Of a DNA stretch of 64,000 nt, positions 23,558-37,600 are shown in pieces. Source of the DNA: Setophaga petechia (Eukaryota > Chordata > Aves > Passeriformes > Parulidae); assembly GCA_024362935.1 (NCBI GenBank), contig JANCRA010000011.1:5022001-5086000 (forward strand), read 5' to 3'. The position numbers were made by a program, and so were the translations under genes. Below the pieces are notes generated by a model. It did not search any database. It saw nothing but the letters and a program-made list of their open reading frames with translations, and was not told the DNA's origin. Every line of letters starts with the position of its first letter. Within the stretch, counting starts at the first letter, position 1.

Positions 23558-26500
23558 GAGGCTGCAGCTCTCAGCAGCTCTTTCTCCACCCAAGTGCAAG
23601 AGTCAGGGTGAAAAACAACAGGTCATCATAACCTAGCCAGGTCTGTCTTCCCCTGTCAGCATGTTCCACTAGCACCTCTAAAACCTTGCTGCTGTTTTGT
23701 TTACTTTGCCCTTTTTCACATTCCTTTCTCTGAGGGTGAAGCTGGGGTAGTTTTACAGTTCACTGCTGCCAAAAGGGAGGTCCTTCTTTTTGCCTGCTCC
23801 TCTCTAAGTCAGGCTCTTCCTCTTCTTTTTTTGAGTCATGTCTGGTGCCCATCAGGCCTTTCACTGGTTCAACTTGTGAAGCCAGCAGGAAAATTGTCAC
23901 TTTTTTTGGTCACCTTAGCTATCTTGCCAGGGAACTTACCTAGCCCAGCACAGGGCTGAATTTCAGAGCTTGTGCAAGGAAAAGGAGTGAAGATGAGGGA
24001 AGATAAGGGAAGGCAGGAGACTTCCATTCAACACTGGTGTGCCACTAACATGTTTAAGGTGGTGAGATGTAATTTTTATCCTAAAATTCATTATTATCCT
24101 GAGTGAAATTTAAAAAGAGCAAATGTAAAACCCAGTGTAAAACAGCCATGTGCCAGTTTGTTGTCCATGCATTGAACTAGTCTTCATAAGTAAGAAAGAG
24201 ATTTTTGTGCATTAAATTCTGTGATCCCTAAGAGACTGGTTTATCAAATGGACGCCCATATGTTGTGGATCCCTTATCTCCTGAAAAACCCATTTTTCTC
24301 AATTCTGTTTAATTTTGCCACTTCCTTTGCCTTAGATGTCTCAGGATCTGGCCCCAGGAAAGAAGTTTTGATCTTTCAGTGCTTATCCATTAATGGTATT
24401 AAACCATTTCAGAAGAATAGGAATATAGGCTTTTAGACCTGGAAAATTCTAGTTCTTTTCTTCATTGTTAAAAAACTTTCTGTTTCCCACCTCACATCCA
24501 GTGCCTTCTGAAGCAGTCTATGTGGATGTGACTGCATTTAGCATCACATTAAAAACAATGTGACTGAGAGATGAATTTTCCCCTGTAGAGGTGCATAGAA
24601 AGATTAATTTGTCCTGTCTGGAGAAATCAGAGTGCTAAGCTGTGCTACAGAAGTGCTGGTTTGTGTTACAAGTCATATGGTCATTAAATCCTGAGGAAAA
24701 AAGGTAACCCATCCTAATCAGTCTGGGCTGATATATGAAATACATGGGAAACACATCCCTTATGAGAAATGCTCTTGAGAAGACTTTTTAATTCTTACAA
24801 GTCTTGCACCAGTATTTCTATAGAGCACATTCATTACTTCTAAACTGAAAAAAGTATATACCTGCTTTTTTCCTTCTTTTTAATGATAATAATTGTCTTT
24901 ACGAGACTGAAAAGCTTTTCAAGCCATACTGTAAAAAGTTCTTACTTTCCTGTTGCTTTGAAGGCACAACAGTTTCATTTACAAATTCATCCACAGGTCT
25001 CAGCTGATCCGCCTGGGCTTTTACATTTGCTCAGTCCTAGTTTATGTTGGGTTTAGATCCTCCAGATACACCTTCAGCCTCCTGGATCATATCCCAGAAC
25101 CACAGCTCCTACTGAGAGGTAGGCAAAGGAGAAAGAAAATCAAATATCCCACTAAACTCAGTTGAGGACAGGCTAAGTTGAGCAGAGAACAATAAGCAGC
25201 TTTGTCCCACAGCAGAACCTACCACAGACAAATGATACACACCTGAGTAGAAGAACATATTTACACATTCATCTGTATATAAAAGCCAAAGGCATCACCA
25301 GTCCAAAGCCATTCTGGCACATGAAGTCTCTAATTGGTGTCACTAGGGTCAAATCGAGTCACATGAAGAAAGAGGGGGACATTATCAAAATATTGAACAG
25401 CATTTCTTGTTTGTTGCTGTTTTTCCTATGAACAAATTACTTCTCAGTTTCAGAGAACAAAGTCTTCAACTGAAGACTTTGAAGACTCAGGCAAAAGCTC
25501 TAGGATGTTGGATAAAAGCTGAAACAGGACTGTTACTTGGTGGTGACACATCACTCACCATAGCAGACACTTCATCTTCTCCTTTGTCTTTTCCTCCCTT
25601 GAACATTTTCCATGCTGGAGAAGTTACTCCAGAAGGTATTGTTTGGGTGCTACACAGCTTTGCTCATGCCTGAAATGCTATTTAAAGCTGTGTGGGAAAA
25701 TAGAGCTCTTCACCAGAGTCCAGAGTTCCTTGCTCTCTGAGTGCCCTTCCCTGGGGCTGTGTGCCACTCAGCCATGGTGTCACAAGTCTGGTTTGCTAAA
25801 CTCCCTTGAAATACTCCTGCAGAGAAAGCATTTAGCCTTCCTCACAAGGAGGATGGTCCCTGAAGGGCAGGGCAGCTGGAAGGAGAGGCTGTTTCACACG
25901 GCAGGAGGGACGCAGGGTCAGGGAAGGAGGCACCTCAGCTGCCCCTGAAGAGGTTTTTAGCTAATAACATTTCAGGGGCTAAGTGCAATGAAGGGAAATG
26001 CTCAGATTTGGTTGCACAGTTAGCTTGAATGGAGATTGAATAATATTGCTTTCTGCAGGCCTCCCAAGCCACGGGACAACAATAAATCCACAGTCAGACA
26101 CCACAGAGAAGATCTTCACTTGTGTTCTCTTTAGCTCTGTTTTAGTGTATCCTCAGATCTGGCTTAGCAGGAATTCAGAATTATGCGGTATTTTTGCTGC
26201 TTTACTGTTGTGTTGCTTTGATACAGATATTTTCTTAAGCTGTAAAAATAGCCTATATTTCACAGTAGTGCTAAAGCAGCAGATAAAGGCAGATACCCAT
26301 ATCTGGATGGGACTGGCTATTATTTTTCTGTACCTCATTTCATCCCTAGAGACCAAATATGTCTATAAAACATTAGAAAACTGTGAAAGCAATGTGGGCT
26401 CCTAGGGGTGATAATGCTATATAAACTAAACAGGATGAAAGACATCCTGGTAAGTATACAGACTTGCCTGTATCAGTTACAATGGTACAGATATAATTGC

Positions 26501-27214
26501 TTACGGTTCTAGCCTCAAACATGAAAAAGGCCTGCCATTTGGCCATTCCACATTAAATAAACTAGAGATAATGCTTTGATGTACTGATCTTCTTTTCCTT
26601 TGAGGGTACCTATTTAAATCTGGTAACACCTTGCCTGTAATGATGAACAGTGAGAGTCTGAATCTGCTTTCAGATTGGTGAGCAAGGTCAGATAGTAATC
26701 CCAGCACTAATGAAGTTGCATGAAGGCTTGGTGCTCTTTGCTTCACAGAGAAAAAACATGCAGCTCTGCCTAGCACCAGGTCACAGCTCTTGAAGTCTGC
26801 TTAGTTTCACCTGAAGTTATCTCAAAAGCTTCTCCTACCCAAATGATCCTTTGCTCTGCACAAGCCAGATCTTCTCTTAACAACTTTTGTTAATACAGTT
26901 CTGTGATCTGGTAGTGCAATTTATTTTTTATGACACTTTTACTAGGACAGATTCCCAAGCATACTGTTAGTTGAACCATCAAATCCTCCTGCCAGCAGAG
27001 TTTGTTTCATCCAAGGGACGGGTGAGGCATTTCTGTCGATAAGCATCGCATCTGCACCGGAAGGATCTCAAAGGAGAAGGAACTTCACCAGGAAATCTTT
27101 TTATTTCCTAAGAGTGGGGCTTAAGCCAGGTTTGCATTTGGCTCTGTAAGGATTCTAGCAAGTCTTGCTGACAGTTCAAGAGATACTGCAAAAGTCAGCT
27201 TTCAAGTTGGTAAA

Positions 27215-27385
27215 AATTCTTTATCTGAAAGTGACTGTCCATAAACTGAATGCGCAGGACCTGCTGTTCAGAATTTTGGGCATGGTACTTTAGAATTCTT
27301 TATCTGAAAGTGACAGTCCATAAACAAAATGCGTAGGACCTGCTGTTCAGAATTTTTACCCTGGTACTCCTCCATGGTACTTTAG
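27215..27385. repeat. Tandem duplication, 79 and 92 bp units
   Basis: The unit starts 'aattctttatctgaaagtga' and ends 'catggtactttag'. Copy 1 is 27215-27293 and copy 2 is 27294-27385. They differ at a handful of bases, and copy 2 carries about 13 extra bases near its end, where 'tggtact' itself is repeated ('ctggtactcctccatggtac'). The head-to-tail join has no spacer. Confidence 0.93.
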
Positions 27386-28115
27386 AAAAATTTACTTGTA
27401 AGAGTTTGCTTCAGACAAGGTATTTTCAAGTCAGCATTGCTACATGATGCCTTAAGAACGAAGACTTCACATTTATGTGGACCATGATTTTCATAGTGTA
27501 CAAATGTTTTTGAAAAATTGGTCCTTACCTACCAATTACTAGCTAGGGATAAGAAATAATGTTTTGAGATTTCAAGCATTTTTCTTTTTACTTTGATAAT
27601 AGATTTGAAAATTTAGGAACAGAACTGTGGTTTAGATCAAATAAAAGAAAACCTTAGGCATTTCAGTAAACAAAAAGAATTATATCCAGAAAATCTATTA
27701 CTAATAAAATGATGTTGTCATATATCAAGGGAGGTGAACTGAAAAATTCAGTTATTTCAAAATACTAGCCAAACCCATAAAGCTGGGAGAGGGGTGTTTA
27801 AATTTCAATTTTTTTTCATCATATTCTTTTTCAGAATGACATTTAAATTAGAAGTTAGAAATAATTCCAGTCTCTTCTTATGGTGAGTATATTACTTATC
27901 AATAAATTTGTTAAGTACAGTCAGCCTGCTTTTCATCTGGTTTTCAAAACAGAAATAGAATTAAAGTAAACCCAGAAATATTACTAGAGGTTTTTTTGCT
28001 TGCTGTGTTTTTGTTTGTTGGTCTCCTAAAATGAAGGGGTTTTTAATGGTGATATGCATCTACTTAACAAAGAGAATGACAATTGCTATGACATTTTCAG
28101 TCTTTTGACATTATT

Positions 28116-28131
28116 AGGCCTTATAAGGCCT
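28116..28131. repeat. 16-bp perfect palindrome
   Basis: 'aggccttataaggcct' reads the same on both strands. Flanking bases do not continue the symmetry. It could be a dimeric protein site or chance. Confidence 0.7.
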
Positions 28132-28509
28132 TTTGTGTTTGATCTTCGTTACAACAAAGCTTCTCAAAGCTTTAGTTGCCATATTACTCCTCCAGATAAG
28201 AGAGCTGCATTGTTATTTGGTCTAGGTTTTAATTTAAATAAAAAATAATTTATTTAGAATTACAATTCGACATGGCAGCAGTATGATTTGCTATAGCCAT
28301 ATGCCTGGCACTAAGCTGTCCAATACTTTATTCTCAGTGCATGCAAGCAGAATATTCCAAGTACATCTGAAAGGCAGAGAGCAGTGAACTTTTTAAAATA
28401 CTCTGTATTATTTTATTTAACAGTCATTGACATAAGAGACTTGGCGCAGGGTTCAACCCTGTTGCATTTAGCCATTGGAAAGGTTGCCTGTCACTGCAGA
28501 ATAACATTT

Positions 28510-28555
28510 GAGTATTGATTGAGTATTGATTTCAGTGGGACTGACTTCAGTCCCA
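28510..28555. repeat. 11-bp tandem duplication followed by a 9-bp hairpin
   Basis: 'gagtattgatt' is present twice without spacer (28510-28531). Just after it, 'tgggactga' (28536-28544) pairs with 'tcagtccca' (28547-28555) across two bases. Confidence 0.8.
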
Positions 28556-30370
28556 TTGATTTAAGTGGTGTTTGGGCATTTCTGAAAATCCCACTTGACA
28601 TCTACCTACAAGGTTAAATGCCAAATTGCCTTAGAAAACCCTGTCTCTTGGACGGTAATATCACGTTCTTAAAATGCAGTGTAAGTTCCTGTGTGATTTA
28701 AGGAGTTTTGAAAGTTCAGTCCATCTGACAGATCTTATTTAGGAGAAGTACCTATATTGCCTGCTTTCTTGGACCTTGAACCCATGTAGGGTGGGACAAT
28801 ATTTGATCCATCTTCATTACCAGCACTTATCTAGTATAGATCTTGTTGTTTGGTCTATTTTCTTATTTGTATGCGTAGTTTAAAAATCAGCTTTGAAAAA
28901 CAGAGTTGGTATCACAGCACAAGTACCTACAGGTCAGGAGAGATGAATGAACTGTATGTGAATAGACTCTATGTACACAGGCCAAAAGGAGTGCACAGTT
29001 ACAGAGATCATTTTAAGCCTCTTCAAACTGTTTCACATTTGGTGAAGAATGAAAGCACATGGTATAACTTGTCTCAGTTAATGGGTCATGATTTGGTATC
29101 TCACAGTTACCTGAGGATTTCTCAGCTCTTAAGATGCACTCTCAAACTTATGTCTGGTTTCCAAATACTTCCAAAAGGTGTGCTGTCAGATCTAGAATCT
29201 GACCCAATAATGATTTATGGATGTTTGGAAAAGTTCAGAGCAATTTGTGCTTTCCAAAATCTAACATATCCTAGAATATGAGAATGTTTTACTTTTTTGT
29301 CTTTACTTGTTTTCTTTTAGGTTTTTCTTTTTCTTAAAGGTTTTCTTTTTAGGTTGCAGTATTTATTTGATTAATTATTTGTGTTCCATAAAGCCACAGG
29401 TCTGAAGAGAAATGGACAAGAGTGTGATGGCAGATTACTTTCTATGTTTTTTTATTGGTATGCTAATTAATGTTATAACAATAATATTTGCATGTGGTGG
29501 ATATTGGCTGTTAGGCGTGTGTGCACTATTCTGCAATGGAAGGCAGTTTTACTGCTTTTCACAGCTCTTGTGTAAAATATGCAGCACAATATTGACAGAT
29601 CTAGTATGAGACCTAGTCTGCTCATCAGTTCAATAGGAAGGATAAGAAAACACTGGTACTCCAGCTGGATTGGATTCTACCCTTTTAAACTGTCTATATT
29701 TGATCAAACACCATGGAAGAGTGCACCTCGTCTACACAGATATAACTCCTGAGGTAGCTCAAAAAGAAATTTTTGTTAATCTTTTTATTCTTCAGACGTG
29801 AACTTCAAGGGTCCAATATATACTTTTTTTTTTCCTGGCAGGAATGTAAAAGAGAGAGGGAACAAGGCTGGTAAAAATGTTGAATAGAAAACAAGGTGTG
29901 GTCAAGGAAGGAGTTTGTGTCCCTGTGTTTCCTTTGGTAACACGCAGGAACAACCATTCCACCTGTGCCCTGGCTTGTTACGACCACAGCAGCCAACTGC
30001 TTGCAAAAACAACCAAATAATACACTTCTTACAAAGAAATTAGCACATGTATTTATTTTTTCTCCTCTTCTTTGCTGCTGCCACTCAATCCAACTTTCCT
30101 TTCCACTTGCCTGGAAGCAGCTGTGCTTCCACTTTTTAATTGGAGAAGCAGTACTGCTTCATATGAGTAGCATTGGCTTTTGGCAGCTTGAGATGTGTTA
30201 AATTCAATCAAAATACCCATGAGCAGCAGAGAAATCAGACATTTTTTCCTTCCCACTCATTACTTGTGAAACCTGAATCTTTTCCCAGGTAGCAAGCCTT
30301 TCAATTTTTAATTCACTTTTTAATATTTTTTGCATTTAACTAGGTTAAGTTGAAGACAGATAATATGTGA

Positions 30371-30398
30371 GATATATATGTATATATAGATATATATG
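30371..30398. repeat. TA-rich microsatellite
   Basis: Alternating 'gatatatatg' and 'tatatataga' type units; an impure TA repeat. Confidence 0.8.
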
Positions 30399-33300
30399 AA
30401 TCTGTGTAGATGAATGAGATTATTTTAAGCAAACCAGTTATTTCCCACCACTCATTTCCCAGGCTGGTATGTCATTGTTATGAAATGTCATGTCTCTTTG
30501 CAGACTGCCTGAAACTGATTGACATAACTGGAGAGGATGCCTTGGAACTATTTCATGGGAGTTGAGGGCATTTGGAAAAAACCTCACTTGTCTAAAAAAT
30601 CACAGTTTGAAAGAGGGGAGGGAATTAAATGTCTCGGCATAGAAAAAAAAATCATGAGGCATGTAAGGTTTTTTTAAAAACTGTTTCATTTCCAATTCAA
30701 GATGATATTTTAAATTAGAGGAGGAAGCAGAATGCCCTTATTTCGCATTTTGACACTGTTTTCATGAATAAAATAGGGGATAAGTCTAGTCATTGGCTAA
30801 ACTAGAAAATATTTTAACTGCCTGGAGAAAACAGGTTGCATGATTTTGTCAAGGCCTCGTGCATACTTTTATGAGCAACATCTCTATACATCAATCTAAA
30901 TATTCTACTCTGCACACATTTAAGTTAACAAGTCTTATCTCCCTAACTAATGTTGAATAATGGAGAAGGGACTGGCAGAAAGAAGCAAAATCTGTGTCAT
31001 GGATTTGTATGTTAAAAAAAAAGTTGAAAAAGCAAAGTTAAATCATAAAGCCTGTCTTGTTCATCTGATGTCAGAAGAACATGAGACTGAGACAGATCAT
31101 GGAAGGGATGCAGTTAAAAGATGCATGGCTTATTAATTATTATTTAAGTGTTGTCAGCTGCAACATCCTGCACTCAGTCTCGATAGCTCTTCTGTAATGT
31201 GTATCATATCTGTGCCATGCTCCCTATGGAATGTGTTGACATGCAGAATGGTTTCATTCTCAGAAAAATAATCCATAGTGATAGTGGGGAGAGCTGGGGG
31301 CACATGAGAGGAAGGGAGCACTTGTGTGTCACCAAGTGCAGTGAGAAGGTGTGGTGATGCAGGCAGCTGGGTGAGGAAGATGCAAACACATACCCTGGCA
31401 CAAAGAGAAAGGGAAGTGCACAAAGAGATACAGGCTGCTCTGCAAGGAGTGTCCTGGCAGCACGCAGGGCAGCCTCAGTCCTTTAGTATCTTTGAAGCTA
31501 AGTGTGTGGAGTGATGACACTTGCAGCCCTGGTCTACCAAAAAATTACTTAGCAAAATCAGTTTTGGCTTCTCCTCCAGACTAGAATACCCATCCATGCA
31601 TTAGAAAGGTGCTCTTAGTGCTGTTCAGATCCTCTACATAAATACACACTTAAATAATTTATTGAAATATATATTATGTAGCTGTTATACAGGAACACTT
31701 TGGTTTGTCATTGAATATGTATAAGGCAAACATTTTCCCTTAAATGATTGCCTGTGGATCTGCTTGGGTTTGTTGTACCAATTTGTATATAGAACATGCT
31801 CTCCTAGAGACATAAAAAAAAAAATATCCAACTACAAAAAACTAACAAACAAAAAACTTCTATGAAAATGTATAAGAAATGAAAGGTAGTTTCCTACTAC
31901 AAGATAATTTTTTACATTTTTAATTTTGTTTTTTTTTTTTTAATTTGTAATGCTAACATTAATTAGGTGAACAGAACAATCCCCATGCAATTTTCATGTG
32001 TGTATATTCAAAGCATCTCAAAAGAGAATGCAAGGAAAAGGTGGAAGAGGGAGAAGGCAGAAGGAAAGAGATGCAGATGTTGTCTTTATGACTCAATGTT
32101 TTAAATTCTTTTCTATTATAGCTGCAGAATCTCATGGGACTCAGTGTGTCTGCCAAGGGTGTAAAGTAGGTGTGAACTTGATCCACATTCTTTTCAAACT
32201 GATGAAGGAATCTTTTGGGATTGTATACATCAGTGTCTCTGTTTTAGAGGACAATGATTGATTTAGATTTCTTCCCTAGACTAACAGAACCTGGCTCCCT
32301 CTAGAATCAATGGAAGTAGTAAGACTGCCATTATAATTATTTAACTTAAATGTTGTGTCTACCTCTCTTTGAGTGTTTAAGGGGTCATAGGCTAACTGGT
32401 CTGGCAGACCTTGAATTAATTGCTCTGACTCATTCAATGCTTTCTTGAATTTCAATTTAAGTACCCACTATTCATTCATCTTAGATGTCACAGATGTCAC
32501 AGGAGATAATCCCTCTACATATATGCTTAGTCCCCTTAAGCATATTCTTTAAAGGGAAGAACATTCACCTACAAGACAAGACAGCTGGAGTGAGGTGCTT
32601 GGACATATTTGTTCTTGGTGTAGCTGTGTCTTCAGTAAAACCTGTAAAATTCACTTTTGCTTCAGTGGGAATAGAGGCTGCCAAGCCAGAATGCTTGTCT
32701 TAAAAATGTTCTTTATGTCTGCCTTCAAGTGTCTCAGCTGAATTGTAGAACAAAAAGACCTTGATGCCCAACAGAAACTAGGATAAAATGAGAAGACTAC
32801 CTCTGCAAGCCAGAGTCTGGTGCCTGTGAGGGTGTCTTTGGTCAGGACAGTGTGTGCTAAAGGGGATGAGGTTGCTGGTAAACTGATAAGGTTGGTGAGC
32901 ACTTTGGCACTAATTTTCCTTCTCAAGATGGAAATGGCCATGGGGGAGGCTGGGGGGTGCAAAGGGAGTGGGTTGGGGGAGTTCAACTTTCTAAGCTAAG
33001 GCAAACAGACCCAGTCTGCAGATCTAACAGAAATAAAGTGGCTTCCAGCAACTAAAATCACAGTACTTTCTCAGGTACATATTTCAAAATGTTGGCAACT
33101 ACGTCTCTGCCTAGAAGTTCTTATGCAGTTCGTGTATGTTACTGAACTCTCCAGTATTTGAAATCCTGCTGAAGCACAGAGATAGAACAGGGATGCCTGA
33201 TCTGCTCAGGTACCTGGATGGTCCATAGTTTGCCTCACACAGACAACTTAGCTAGTGTCAGTACTGCAGAGATGAAATAGGTCCTGATGAAAATGTGGGC

Positions 33301-36300
33301 TCACAAAGCACAGAACACAATGAAACTTGTAGCAAATAGGAGAGGCCTCTAGAAATATCAGTCCACTACTTGCCTACAGAACAAGAAAATAAGTAGGTGT
33401 GATAGATTTGATGGCTGTTCTGGAACTGGCACCTCCAGCATTTTCCACCAGGTGAAAAACCTGACTGTGAGACATTTCTCAGGTGCCCAATAAAACTTTT
33501 AGGAATCTTGTTTTGGAATAATCTAAGCAGGAGTGAACTTGATTTTTTCCAGATGCTTGCTCTTTTCCTTGTTCTTTGGATATATTCATATGCAGTTCAC
33601 TTTCTCACTTTAATCTCAGAAGGTAATTTCTTACTCTGAAACAGTCCAATGGAGCAAAAAGTTCTCTTAGAGTGGTGATGATCAAGAAGTAGACCTAATT
33701 CAAAAGTGTTGTTTCCTCAGACTGAAAATACTGATTTATATTCTTACGGTGTGTAGAGGCGTTAGTGAACTGCCTTAACTACTGTACCCTAAACCAGAGG
33801 CACAAATTCACACCTTGCTGCAGATCTGTTCTTGAGGTTTCCTCCCTGTCAGTGGAGCTGTAACCAGCATTTGATTGTAGGGTTCAGGCTGAGGAGCCAC
33901 AGGCCATCAGGTGTTAAAATCCACCCGTTTGTCTCTGTGCTTTTAGTTAGAGAAGTTGGCATGCCTCAAGTACAGTGGTAGGACAAATGTGCTCATGCCA
34001 GCCACATACTGTATCAAGCATTTCAAATTGTCACTTCTGCAGATACTTGGCTTTCGGATAAATAATTTTGTAATTTAGTTATATGTGGAAAAAAACCCTG
34101 AACAGACCAACAAGATACATGAAAGGAAAGCATGGACATGCCAGAGAGAGAAAAAGCATTCAGTAAAACAGTAAGATTTCAGAAAAAAGTGCCAGATAGC
34201 TGAGTCTTTGGAGTGCCTTCTTTGCTGTGAGTTCATGCTATAAGTCAGATATTTTAACAAAAACTGAGCTGTGTGTGCACAAGGACACTGGAAATGAGCT
34301 GCATGCTCTGCAGCATTCACTATTATGCCAAATTTTACTGAAAATAGTGAATTTAGTGTGGGGTAGGTCATTGTCTTCTACAGCATGAAAAAGATTTCTG
34401 TATGATTTCTTTGATATGAGAGATCATATGGCAAAAGCATTTAAAGTAGCTGGGTAAGGCTGTGACCATACCCTTCCTAAGCAGAACTGCATATGCATAT
34501 ATTACTTTGTGTGACTATAATGACAGAAAATTATACTTCAACACTGCATGCAGCCTAGATATTCTAGGAATGATACCGTAGACCAAACGAGGGTAGCCCA
34601 GGAGGGAAGAAAGAAATTATTTCTAAAATTCCATAATCCTTTTTATCTCCTACCCTAAAGTGAAGCATTACCTCCCTACAAGAGATAATATTTCTTTTTT
34701 CTCTTTCTTTATGTGAATTCACCCATCCAGAAGAGAACAGAATTAATTCCTTCAGAATTTATTCCAAATAGGTAGTGATTGGAGAAAAAACTCCTCATTT
34801 TTCTTTGCAATAAGGTCTTCACTACACTAAGGAGTCAAATGCATCTCTTCATTGACATCTGGTAAATAGAATAGCCATAATCATTAACAATGGTATCAGT
34901 AAGTGGTTATGGAAGAAATAAGGCACTAAATTCAGCAAATACATGTTTGACAGAATACAAGGAGTCAGGGTAGATTTCAAAACTAGAAGGGCTCCAGAAA
35001 CTGTTCTTCATTTTCTGTTACTAGTCTGGAGCAAACAGAAATGACTGTTCTGTATGGGCAGCCATCAAAATCTGCCTCAGGAGCACAGCTATTGCCTGAT
35101 GGTGTCGTTGAAGGTTTGAGGTACCCTGAAACAGTAGCAGATAAAATGTCACTTAAATGTACTTCTTAAAAGTGTTTAAAAGCTGTAGTATGACCATATC
35201 AAAATGGTGTGATGTTATCATACCATGTGCTGAAAGGGCTGCTGACTGGATTCCTGATAGCACTGCCTGGCTACTAGAAGTGTCTCCCCAGGAAACCACA
35301 CAGTCCAGCTTTCCTGCTCTGCTAGCAAGAAACCCGGGACACATGGGTTAAGACATAGTTATGACCTGGTCTTTGGAACAGGTGAGACCACAGGTAGCAA
35401 AGCCCAGTTCTTTATAAAGTGCAGGCTTTCAGCTTTCCCAGAGAGGATGTGGGGTGAAAGGCTGGTGAGAAACAGAGCAAGACAAGTTTAAAGGCAGATT
35501 TCTGTCCTAGTAGACATGCCTGGATGCTGTTGAAACACTGTATTGATATTTTAGCCTCTATATGGGAGCTAACAGTAACTCATGTTATGGTTTGAAAGTT
35601 TTCCTGACTTCCTTATTGTCCTAAACAAATTGTAACTTGGACTCAACAGAGGATCTTTGAAAAGCTCACACAACAGTCTGATGAAAACACTTGAGGTAAA
35701 ATACAGGCTTGTGTTCCATCCAGCCCAAAACTACCAGGAAATAACTTCACAGCTTCCTCTTGAGGTGTTTTTCCATGTCATGATTTTCCACACTGCTCAT
35801 TTCCACCATGCATGATCTTAACCTACAGCTGCTCACTGAGACAAGGAGGCACAAATATGTGGCTTGCTCGAGAAGTTTAAAGCACCACTTTGAATCAAGC
35901 TCAAGTCTTGAGACTCTTATGTATTACCCATTAGGTTTTCCTTCCTCACCTTACCTCTGGGAATGGAAACAGACCACAAACCCCACACTTCTTAGAGCAA
36001 ATTACCTGCTTTGTTATTCTGTCTTTCAACCTTTGCCATAAATTCCACTTCATTAACATTGGCTGAAACACCTCACTGAGTTGCACTGCTTGGGATATAA
36101 AATGTGTCTGGTGACTAGGCAGGAGAATATCTTCAGCCTTGACCATGCAAACGAGCAGGATCTGGAGGCTCTGTCCTGTCATAAATTCGCAGTCAATACT
36201 AGGAAATACAGACTATTTATTTTCTTAGTTGCTTACCAGTGTGTTGCAATGTCAATGTGTCTCACCACACACCGTGGAAAATGTTTTTTCACTCTATGCT

Positions 36301-37583
36301 AGTGGGCAATAATTTCGAATGGACAGCCTGTGCAACACACTGCAGGTTAAATCCCATCTGGATTAAGTCTTTCCTCCCTGAGTCAAGCCTTGGAGTGATG
36401 AACTAGCCAGCAGTTCAGCCCATCTGCAGATCATTAATGGTACATGTGACAAAGAAAACACCTGAGCAGGGAAGCAGAGTTCACAAGCAGGTGTTGCTGT
36501 CTAGGGAACAGGTTGAGTTCTGTAAGGCATCTGGAAAGCCTCAGACCACCAATGTCTTTAGCAGCGCATGGCAATGCACCTCCTGTGCAGCGCTCTGATA
36601 ACCTAAGGTCAGGTGCAACAGGAGAGAGATGCTGAACTTTTGTGAAGAATGTAAGAAAATGGATTAATCTTTCTCCTGTTTTGAAAGGAGATATGTGATA
36701 GCTGAATCCTGAAGTATCTGGGGTCAAGCTGAAGATACTCACTTGGAGAATGAATTTTTTCCCACTTTGATGTCCCAAAAGCAATGAGTGCAGTGTTCCA
36801 GCGGTGCTGGCTCTATTCTGCTGGTCAGCCACTTCCACAGAACTAGAGATAGAAGGGATCTACTGGATTTCCATTAACTTCAAAGAGAGTCCATAGCAGA
36901 CCAGTGTAACAAGTAGACCGGGTTAATAAAGGTTGTGGTGCTTTGTTGTTTTTGGTTTTTTTTAATATAAATACTTGCAGCTTTCCATAGGAATATGTTG
37001 AAATGAACATTCACCAACTCCACACACAGCTGTTATTTACAAAAGTAGATAAACACTTTCCTTCAGTGAGAGGTTGTATTTGCTGCTTTATTTATCTAGG
37101 CACTCAGGAGGAAAAAAAAAGGTAGTTTGTGTCTGGAAGCATCAGAGAGAGCTGGTAAAACAGATGTGAGAGCAGAGACTGGAAAGGTGGTGGGAAACTG
37201 GCATAGCTGGAGAAACAGCTCTTGGCTTCTGCTTGTGCTGCGAGGTGAGCTAAGCAGAGCCCTGGCAGGGTGTGCTTTCGTTGCAGCTGATTCAGACATC
37301 TTCCACTGCTATTGTTTCAGAAAGCCCTATATAAAATGGATACAATGAAATACCAAATCACAGACTCAGAGGAATAGTATCAGTTCAAAAACACCTTCAA
37401 GCAAATGGGAAAGTTTAAGTCATTGTTTGGCTTATAATTTCAAAATTATATTTTGCTTGCTTTGTTTTTTCAGGGTGGAGGCCATCTAAAGTCCAATGCC
37501 ACAAAATCACCCTTTCAAAACACTGTGGCTTTGCAGAGGTAAAACAGGTCTCTGTTTTTTCTTTCACACCTCTCTGTACACTG

Positions 37584-37600
37584 TAATAATAATAATAATA
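37584..37600. repeat. AAT trinucleotide microsatellite
   Basis: Five to six uninterrupted 'aat' units. Confidence 0.85.

Noticed and set aside
28850..29281. 143-codon open frame on the + strand
   Set aside because: The longest frame on its own in an AT-rich region, but there is no recognisable domain and no promoter or splice context; this length is expected by chance in 64 kb read in six frames. A TBLASTN search with conserved hits would reverse this.
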